Source: DATKCJ01 sp035513275 (GTDB taxonomy: Bacteria; Verrucomicrobiota; Verrucomicrobiia; Opitutales; Opitutaceae). From it: a stretch of DNA of 5,578 nucleotides. The stretch is taken from positions 1 through 5,578 of the forward strand of contig DATKCJ010000199.1 in NCBI GenBank assembly GCA_035513275.1, written 5' to 3'. Under the pieces are notes generated by a model, which saw only the letters and a list, made by a program, of their open reading frames with translations, made no database searches and was not told where the DNA came from. Shown in pieces: positions 1 through 5,578 of the stretch (position 1 is the stretch's first letter; each line of letters begins with the position of its first letter). The position numbers were made by a program, and so were the translations under genes.

Positions 1-3000
1 ACCGACTGGTGATCCTCAAGAAGCCGTTCGACGCGATCGAGGTGGTGCAGTTGGCGAGCGCGCTGACCGAGAAGTGGCGGCTCGCGCGGCGATCGCGCTC
101 GGCCACGGAAGACCTCGAGCACAGGGTCGCGGAGCGTACGAGCGAGCTGGAGCAGACGCTCGAGAAGCTTCGCCGAAGCGAAAGCCTCAAAGGGGCCATT
201 CTCGAATCTTCCCTGGACGGCCTCATCACAGTAGACCATGAGGGGAAGATCGTCGAATTCAACCCCGCTGCCGAAGCCCAGTTCGGACTCACGCGGCAGC
301 AGGTGCTTGGCGCGGAATTCGTGGAATTGATCGTTCCGCCCCGCCTGCGGGAGGCCCATCGCAGAGGGTTCGCCCGTTACCTCGCCACCGGCATGGGTCC
401 TGTTCTCGGCAAGCGGCTCGAGCTCGCAGCGATTCGCGCGGACGGCACCGAGTTTCCGATCGAGCTGGCAATCACGAAGCTTCGGGGGGCATCGACCCCG
501 ATGTTCACCGGCTTCATTCGCGATATCACGGCGCGCATAGCGGCGGACGCAAAAATCATGCGACTGAGCCGGGTCCACGCCGTCCTTAGCGGAATCAATG
601 CGCTCATCGTGCGCGTGCACGATCGTGAAGAGCTCTACAGGGAGGCTTGCCGCATCGCGGTCGAGGCAGGCAACTTCGGATTGGCCTGGATCGGGTCGTT
701 CGATCCTGCGAGCGGGGACGTGACGCCCGTCGCGTGGGCGGGTGAAGGCGCGGAGGACGTTACAAGAGGCACATCTTCTTCGTCCCAGGACGCCACGCCG
801 CGCGGAAAAGGAGCTGTCGGCAGGGCCATCCGCGAGCGGCGTCCGATATTCAACAACGACATCGCCGTGAGCGTTTTCGGCGGACCGCGTATGAAGGAGA
901 TCCTGAGGCTCGGATTCCGGTCGCAAATCACGCTGCCTTTGTACGACGATCAGGCAGTCGTGGGAGCTCTCACGATGTATGGCAGAGAGCCCGGCTTTTT
1001 CGACGAGGAAGAGGTGAGGCTGCTGACCGGGCTCGCGGGCGATATCTCGTTCGCGCTCGAGAACATCGAAAAAGAGAAAAAGATGGCCCGCCTCAGGCGG
1101 ATCCAGGCAGTCACCGGCAGTATCAACGGGCTGATCGTGCGCGTGCACGACCGCAAGGAACTGTTCAGCGCCGCGTGCCGGATCGCCGTCGAAGAAGGGC
1201 GATTCCCTATGGCATGGATCGGCGTGCTCGATCCGGAAACGCAGGAGGTGGCCGCCGTAGCCTGGGCAGGTGAGAGCGCTGAGGCTTTCGTCGCAACCAA
1301 CTCTTCCATTCAGGAGGATTTGCCACGAGGACAGGGGGTGGTCGGGCGCGCTCTCAGGTCAGGGCAACCCGTATTCAATAACGACCTCGTCGAGCACCAC
1401 TACGGCGGATCGCGCCGCCAGGAAATCCTTACGCTCGGCTTCCATTCGCTCATTGCACTGCCGTTGTTCGACGGTGAGACCGCGGTGGGCACCCTCGCGC
1501 TGTGTGCGAGCGAGTCGAACTTCTTCGATGAAGAAGAGCTCCAGCTCCTGACCCAGCTCGCCGGAGACATTTCGTTTGCCCTCCAGAACATCAGCAGACA
1601 GCAGACACTGGACAGGCTCTCACGCGTGCGTACGATCTCGAGCGCGATCAACGCGGCGATCATCCGCATCCACGAGCGGAAGCCCCTGCTCGAGGAGGCC
1701 TGCCGGATCATATCAGAGCATGGAAGATTCGAAATGTCATGGATCGGCGCAATCGATCCCGCCAGGCGCGAGGTCACGGCGGTAGCCTGGGCGGGTTTTT
1801 CGGATGAGGCCGCGCATGCAGTGAGCTGGTCCAGCATCAGCTCCACAAAAGGCACTATGGCCGAGGCCATGCAGAGCCGCAGGCCTGCGGTCCGCTACAA
1901 CGTCGACAGTAGTTTGGCGGGAGGCGTCCTCCGACAGGAGGCGCTGGAGCGCGGGTTCCGTTCCTCGCTATCCCTTCCGCTGATCGTGGACGACCACGTG
2001 ACTGCCTTGATCGTCTTTTTCGCCGCCGGGCGGGGATTCTTCGACAAGGACGAGCTCGCGCTCCTGAGCGAAGTGACCTCGGACATCTCTCTGGCTCTGC
2101 AGGCCCTCAAGAAGCAGGAGCGGCTCGATTACCTGGCCTATTACGATGTGCTCAGCGGGCTCGCGAACCGCAATCTGTTTCTCGAACGGGTGGCGTCGTA
2201 CACACGCAGTGCCGCCGGCGCCGGACACAACCTTGCCGTGTACGTAATCGACCTCGAGCGATTCAAGAACATCAACGACACCTTCGGACAGTCGGCCGGC
2301 GACGCCTTGTTGAAGCAGGTGGCGGAATGGCTGATAGGCAACCTCGGGGAGGAGACCCTGGTGGCGAGGGTGAGTGCGGATCAGTTTGCCGTCGTGCTGC
2401 CGGACGTACAGGACGCGCAGGACGCGGCAAGGCTCCTCGGGAAAACGCTGGAAGCGTTCATGGAGCATCCCTTCCACGTGGGTGACAGTGTCTTACGCGT
2501 CGCGGGCAAGGCGGGAATTGCGCTGTTTCCGGACGACGGTGCAAATGCCGACATGCTGTTCAGGAACGGCGAGGCCGCGCTGAAGAAGGCCAAAAGGAGC
2601 GGCGATCGATATCTGTTCTACACGCAGAAAATGACGGAGATGGTGGCGGGCACGCTCAACCTGGAGAACCATCTGCGCCAGGCCTTGGAGCGCGAGGAGT
2701 TCGTTCTGCACTTCCAGCCCAAAGTGGAAATCGACACCGGTGAAATAGCCGGCTTCGAAGCACTCCTGCGGTGGCAACCGCCGGAGGGCGGGCTCGTGCC
2801 GCCCGACCAGTTCATCCCGTTGCTGGAGGAGACCGGAATCATCGTGCCCGTGGGTGAATGGGTGCTCCGCCAGGCGTGCCGCCAGGTCAAAGCGTGGACT
2901 GACGCCCGCGTCCGCCCCGTGCCGATTGCCGTCAACCTCTCCGCGCGGCAAATCCACCAGCAGGACGTCGGTGCCATGGCCGCGAAAATGCTGCGGGAGC

Positions 3001-3974
3001 ACGGAGTGTCGCCGCGCCTGATCGAATTCGAGATCACGGAAAGCGCAGCCATGCAGAATGCCGAAGCATCGATTGCCGCTTTGCAGGCGCTGAAAAAGCT
3101 CGGCGTAGGGCTTTCGATAGACGATTTCGGCACCGGATACTCGAGCCTGAGCTACCTCAAGCGCCTGCCGATCGACACGGTGAAGATCGACCGTTCGTTC
3201 GTCACCGACCTTGCGACCAACCCTGACGACGCGTCGATTGCGCAGGCGATCATCAACATGGCTCACAACCTGAACCTTCGCGTCGTCGCGGAGGGCGTCG
3301 AGACCGCGTCGCAGTTGTCTTTCCTCGCCTCACATGGATGCGACGAGATGCAAGGCTATTACTTTTCACCCCCGGTGCCCGCCCTCGAGGCGACTGCGAT
3401 GCTCGCCCAGAACCGCCACCTGCAGCGCCCCGCGTCTGCCGGTGACGGAGAGCGCACCCTTCTGCTGCTCGACGATGAGCAGCCCATCCTGTCATCCCTG
3501 AAGCGGCTGCTGCGCCGGGACGACTACCAGATTCTCACGGCGACCAGCGCCCGGGAGGCTTTCGAGCTGCTGGCCAATAACAAGGTCGGCGTAATCGTTT
3601 CCGACCACCGCATGCCGGAAATGACGGGAGTCGAGTTCCTGCGCCGCGTAAAAGAGCTTTATCCGCGCTCCGTGCGCATGGCTCTCAGCGGCTACACCGA
3701 CCTCGACACCGTCACCAACGCCGTGAACCAGGGCGCGATTTACCGCTTTCTTACCAAACCATGGGACGACAGTCTGCTGCGCGCTCACATCGCAGATGCT
3801 TTCCGCCAGTACGCGAAGCTCCAGGCCGTCGCGCTCAATCAGGAAGAGGCAAGCGCGAGGATAGCCGAGCTCTCGAAGGCAAACTGGATTCTCGAGAAAA
3901 CCCTCGCGGATCTCGGTATCGCGCGGCAGCTCCCCGGGCCCGGGCGAAACCTCACCGAGGTGGACGCAGCATGA
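1..3974 (+). CDS. Response regulator / c-di-GMP phosphodiesterase: REC(end)-PAS-GAFx3-GGDEF(degenerate)-EAL-REC, 5' partial
   Basis: Predicted cytoplasmic enzyme hydrolysing c-di-GMP to pGpG, controlled by several sensory inputs. The frame is open to the left edge and GTG at 9 is an internal valine, so the start is upstream. Residues are numbered from that codon. Domains: end of a REC with its KKPFD motif (K4-K5), coiled coil about 33-61, PAS about 59-180, GAFs about 184-358, 359-533 and 534-705, GGDEF about 706-878, EAL about 885-1128, REC about 1150-1265, helical tail to 1321. The GGDEF signature is SADQF (789-793), so cyclase activity is unlikely. EAL residues look complete: E917-A-L, N976, E1008 and E1011 (EITE), D1038-D1039, K1059, E1095, Q1115. 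The last REC has D1155-D1156, phosphoacceptor D1199, S1227 and K1250. No membrane segment is visible. It overlaps the next gene by four bases. Domain calls are firm; the phosphodiesterase role is inferred from intact motifs. Confidence 0.93.
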   Translation, partial: RLVILKKPFDAIEVVQLASALTEKWRLARRSRSATEDLEHRVAERTSELEQTLEKLRRSESLKGAILESSLDGLITVDHEGKIVEFNPAAEAQFGLTRQQVLGAEFVELIVPPRLREAHRRGFARYLATGMGPVLGKRLELAAIRADGTEFPIELAITKLRGASTPMFTGFIRDITARIAADAKIMRLSRVHAVLSGINALIVRVHDREELYREACRIAVEAGNFGLAWIGSFDPASGDVTPVAWAGEGAEDVTRGTSSSSQDATPRGKGAVGRAIRERRPIFNNDIAVSVFGGPRMKEILRLGFRSQITLPLYDDQAVVGALTMYGREPGFFDEEEVRLLTGLAGDISFALENIEKEKKMARLRRIQAVTGSINGLIVRVHDRKELFSAACRIAVEEGRFPMAWIGVLDPETQEVAAVAWAGESAEAFVATNSSIQEDLPRGQGVVGRALRSGQPVFNNDLVEHHYGGSRRQEILTLGFHSLIALPLFDGETAVGTLALCASESNFFDEEELQLLTQLAGDISFALQNISRQQTLDRLSRVRTISSAINAAIIRIHERKPLLEEACRIISEHGRFEMSWIGAIDPARREVTAVAWAGFSDEAAHAVSWSSISSTKGTMAEAMQSRRPAVRYNVDSSLAGGVLRQEALERGFRSSLSLPLIVDDHVTALIVFFAAGRGFFDKDELALLSEVTSDISLALQALKKQERLDYLAYYDVLSGLANRNLFLERVASYTRSAAGAGHNLAVYVIDLERFKNINDTFGQSAGDALLKQVAEWLIGNLGEETLVARVSADQFAVVLPDVQDAQDAARLLGKTLEAFMEHPFHVGDSVLRVAGKAGIALFPDDGANADMLFRNGEAALKKAKRSGDRYLFYTQKMTEMVAGTLNLENHLRQALEREEFVLHFQPKVEIDTGEIAGFEALLRWQPPEGGLVPPDQFIPLLEETGIIVPVGEWVLRQACRQVKAWTDARVRPVPIAVNLSARQIHQQDVGAMAAKMLREHGVSPRLIEFEITESAAMQNAEASIAALQALKKLGVGLSIDDFGTGYSSLSYLKRLPIDTVKIDRSFVTDLATNPDDASIAQAIINMAHNLNLRVVAEGVETASQLSFLASHGCDEMQGYYFSPPVPALEATAMLAQNRHLQRPASAGDGERTLLLLDDEQPILSSLKRLLRRDDYQILTATSAREAFELLANNKVGVIVSDHRMPEMTGVEFLRRVKELYPRSVRMALSGYTDLDTVTNAVNQGAIYRFLTKPWDDSLLRAHIADAFRQYAKLQAVALNQEEASARIAELSKANWILEKTLADLGIARQLPGPGRNLTEVDAA
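558..2123 (+). repeat. Three tandem GAF-domain coding units within the phosphodiesterase gene
   Basis: Three consecutive units of about 175 codons begin near 558, 1083 and 1608. Each opens with a helical stretch (RV/RI...IN..I.R.H.R), followed by ACRI, WIG, a VAWAG strand, a GFRS or GFHS type strand and FFD.(D/E)E, and ends with DIS.AL. A cysteine is at the same place in each copy (residues 214, 390 and 565, numbered from the codon at 9). Units 1 and 2 still share a 17-base identical stretch (606-622 and 1134-1150, exactly 176 codons apart). They also share an FNND motif that unit 3 lacks. This looks like intragenic duplication with later divergence of the third copy. The ligand cannot be read from the sequence. 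Confidence 0.85.
3957..3961 (+). promoter_or_regulatory. Probable ribosome binding site for the REC-histidine kinase gene
   Basis: GAGGT lies nine bases before the ATG at 3971, inside the last codons of the phosphodiesterase gene. It supports 3971 as the start. An upstream in-frame ATG at 3761 would add 70 residues that are only an out-of-frame reading of the preceding REC-coding sequence. Confidence 0.6.
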
Positions 3975-5269
3975 GCGATTTCACGACTATCGACGAAGGC
4001 GAAGCGTCGCCGCTCGTGCTCGTGGTCGACGACGAGCGCACATCGCGCCTGATTGCAGTCAAGGTGATCGAGGATGCTGGGCTCCGCGCCGAGGAAGCGG
4101 GAGATGGCGAGAGCGCCCTCCTCGCGTTCGGGCTGACGCAGCACGACGTCGTTCTGCTCGACGTGATGATGCCCGGTATCGACGGTTTCGAAGTGTGCCA
4201 AAGGTTGCGCAAGCTGCCCGGCGGTGCTACGACGCCGGTACTGATCATGACGGGTCTCACGGACACGGCGTCGATCGAGCGCGCGTACGAATGCGGTGCG
4301 ACCGATTTCATCACGAAGCCGATCAACTGGCCGGTCCTCGGACACCGCCTGCGCTACATGCTGCGCGCTGGCCGCGCGGAGAATGCGCTGCGCCAGAGAA
4401 ACGACGAGTTGAAACAGAGCAACGCTGAGCTGCAGGATACCCGCGACCAGCTTCTGCAATCCGAGAAAATGGCTTCCATTGGACAGCTCGCGGCGGGAGT
4501 CGCCCACGAAATCAACAATCCGATCGGCTATGTGAAGTCGAATTTCGGATCGCTGGACACCTACCTCTCGCAGATGTTCGAGCTCATCCGGATTTATCGG
4601 GATGAAGAAGCATTCATCGTCGATCCCGCGGCCCTTGCGCGTATCTCGGCGGCCCGGCAAAGCGTCGATCTCGAGTTCCTGTCCGAAGACGTGTTCGCCC
4701 TTCTGAAGGAGTCGCGCGAAGGCATCTCGCGCGTGGGCAAGATCGTGCAGGACCTCAAGGATTTCTCGCGTGTGGGCGCCGGAGACGAATGGGGATGGGC
4801 CGATCTTCACGAGGGTCTGGAAACCACGATCAACATCGTTAACAACGAGATCAAGTACAAGGCGCAGCTCGTGAAGGAGTACGGAGAGCTTCCGGAGATC
4901 GAGTGCCTTCCGTCGCAACTGAACCAGGTATTCATGAACCTCCTGGTCAATGCCGCGCATGCGATCGAGACCCAGGGCACGATCACCATTCGCAGCGGCG
5001 TGCAAGGCGGGGAGATCTGGATCGAAGTCTCCGATACCGGCAAGGGCATCGCGCCAGAGCACCTGAACCGCATTTTCGATCCGTTTTTCACGACGAAACT
5101 GGTCGGCAAAGGCACGGGGCTCGGGCTCGCGCTGTCCCATGGCATCGTACAGAAGCACCACGGTCGCATCGAAGTGCAGAGCGAAGTCGGGCACGGCACG
5201 ACGTTTCGCGTATGCCTGCCCGTAAATCAGAAGGCCGTGCCCGCGGCCGCAACGGAGTCTCAATCATGA
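3971..5269 (+). CDS. REC-histidine kinase (soluble sensor/hybrid kinase, 432 aa)
   Basis: Predicted cytoplasmic histidine kinase with an N-terminal receiver, which autophosphorylates on histidine and passes phosphate to an aspartate. REC spans about 14-130, with D20-D21, phosphoacceptor D64 in LLDVMMP, T94 and K116 in TKP. A coiled coil (about 134-166) leads to the dimerisation domain with H-box HEINNP, phosphoacceptor H179. The second dimerisation helix is about 245-267. The ATPase domain has an N-box with N323 and N327, G1 DTGKGI (355-360), an F-box around FDPFFTTK (369-376) and G2 GTGLGLA (381-387), so all catalytic motifs are intact. There is no signal peptide, membrane segment or PAS/GAF domain: the visible input is the REC itself. 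The start at 3971 is chosen because REC begins soon after it, a Shine-Dalgarno precedes it, and it gives an ATGA overlap with the upstream stop. It ends in a four-base overlap with the next regulator gene, a plausible partner. Confidence 0.95.
   Translation: MSDFTTIDEGEASPLVLVVDDERTSRLIAVKVIEDAGLRAEEAGDGESALLAFGLTQHDVVLLDVMMPGIDGFEVCQRLRKLPGGATTPVLIMTGLTDTASIERAYECGATDFITKPINWPVLGHRLRYMLRAGRAENALRQRNDELKQSNAELQDTRDQLLQSEKMASIGQLAAGVAHEINNPIGYVKSNFGSLDTYLSQMFELIRIYRDEEAFIVDPAALARISAARQSVDLEFLSEDVFALLKESREGISRVGKIVQDLKDFSRVGAGDEWGWADLHEGLETTINIVNNEIKYKAQLVKEYGELPEIECLPSQLNQVFMNLLVNAAHAIETQGTITIRSGVQGGEIWIEVSDTGKGIAPEHLNRIFDPFFTTKLVGKGTGLGLALSHGIVQKHHGRIEVQSEVGHGTTFRVCLPVNQKAVPAAATESQS
5254..5257 (+). 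promoter_or_regulatory. Probable ribosome binding site for the third response regulator gene
   Basis: GGAG sits eight bases before the ATG at 5266, within the final codons of the kinase gene. Together with the ATGA overlap it fixes the start of the downstream regulator and suggests translational coupling. Confidence 0.55.
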
Positions 5270-5578
5270 ACGACATCGCATCCGCCGCCACGCTCGCGAC
5301 CACAGCGCCTCTGTGCATTCTCTGCGTCGACGACGAAACGAACATCCTGAACGCCCTCCGGCGTCTGCTGCGGCCGCAGGGGTATCGCGTGCTCACCGCT
5401 CTGAGCGGTGCCGAAGGCCTCGCGATAATGGCAGACACCCGTGTCGATCTCGTGCTTTCCGACATGCGCATGCCCGAGATGGACGGCTCCGCCTTTCTCG
5501 AGCAGGTGAAAGCGCGATCGCCCGACACTATACGGATCCTCCTTACCGGCTACGCTGATCTCAACTCGACCATCGCCG
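5266..5578 (+). CDS. Response regulator, N-terminal REC domain only (3' partial; RpfG-like receiver)
   Basis: The first 104 codons of a response regulator cut by the window edge. After a short, alanine- and threonine-rich leader (about 1-15), the REC domain shows the acidic pair D22-D23, phosphoacceptor D66 in LSDMRMPEMDG and the switch threonine T94 in LLTGYAD. The conserved lysine would lie beyond the edge. The ATG overlaps the kinase stop as ATGA and has a nearby GGAG, so it is probably coupled to that kinase and a likely phosphotransfer target. The receiver style (ILCVDDE.NIL..L.RLLR, SD.RMPEM, GYAD) is that often seen in front of HD-GYP phosphodiesterase domains (RpfG type). It also occurs with other outputs, so the effector is unknown here. 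It is close to the C-terminal REC of the first gene and aligns to it without gaps. Confidence 0.9.
   Translation, partial: MNDIASAATLATTAPLCILCVDDETNILNALRRLLRPQGYRVLTALSGAEGLAIMADTRVDLVLSDMRMPEMDGSAFLEQVKARSPDTIRILLTGYADLNSTIA

Noticed and set aside
9..11. GTG as the start codon of the large phosphodiesterase gene
   Set aside because: The frame stays open to the left edge, and the first residues (VILKKPFD) are the end of a REC domain, so this codon is internal.
1270..1785. Plus-strand open frames of 93 and 69 codons within the GAF region
   Set aside because: Both are out-of-frame shadows of the GAF coding sequence, with Ser/Arg-rich translations and no support of their own.
2493..3266. Minus-strand open frame of 257 codons opposite the GGDEF-EAL region
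   Set aside because: It is a shadow of the EAL coding sequence. The translation is rich in Arg, His and Leu without a motif, and no separate signals support it.
3933..3944. Perfect 12-base palindrome CCCGGGCCCGGG just before the kinase start
   Set aside because: It encodes part of a Pro/Gly linker in a GC-rich gene. As RNA it can form only a stem of about four pairs, and there is no T-tract, so neither a terminator nor an operator is supported.
3761..3970. Upstream in-frame ATG that would lengthen the kinase by 70 residues
   Set aside because: The extra residues are an out-of-frame reading of the gene 1 C-terminal REC and tail, are very Arg-rich and match no domain. The ATG at 3971 has a Shine-Dalgarno and sits directly before the REC.
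3839..5263. Long open frame on the minus strand (474 codons) opposite the kinase gene
   Set aside because: It lies antisense to a histidine kinase with every motif intact. Its translation shows no recognisable domain, and long antisense frames are expected where third positions are G/C rich.
5313..5558. Plus-strand open frame of 81 codons at the right edge
   Set aside because: It is in a different frame from the clear REC coding sequence starting at 5266, is Arg-rich and has no domain signature.

Overview
The window is a GC-rich, gene-dense piece of a bacterial chromosome that encodes signal transduction proteins and almost nothing else. Codon use strongly favours G or C at third positions. 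The protein families are two-component and cyclic-di-GMP proteins, which suggests a Pseudomonadota bacterium, perhaps a beta- or gammaproteobacterium; that placement is inference from style alone. All real genes lie on the + strand and there is no intergenic space.

Layout: (1) From the left edge to 3974 runs the 3' part of a very large gene. Its product reads, in order, as the end of a receiver (REC) domain, a coiled coil, a PAS domain, three tandem GAF domains, a degenerate GGDEF domain, an apparently intact EAL phosphodiesterase domain, a second complete REC domain and a short helical tail. The true start is upstream of the window. (2) From 3971 to 5269 is a soluble REC-histidine kinase of 432 residues. 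(3) From 5266 to the right edge is the first 104 codons of another response regulator. Its REC domain resembles the C-terminal REC of gene 1; its output domain is outside the window.

Both junctions are 4-base ATGA overlaps with plausible Shine-Dalgarno sequences inside the upstream gene, so the three genes are very probably co-transcribed and translationally coupled. No promoter, terminator, RNA gene, mobile element or CRISPR array was seen. The promoter must lie upstream of the window.

How the parts may work together (inference): phosphoryl groups and small-molecule or redox signals sensed by PAS and GAF domains would control c-di-GMP hydrolysis by gene 1. The gene 2 kinase is itself gated by a receiver and could phosphorylate the REC domains of gene 1 and/or gene 3. 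Four REC domains but only one kinase are visible, so a branched or multi-step relay is likely, probably with further kinase genes next to this window.
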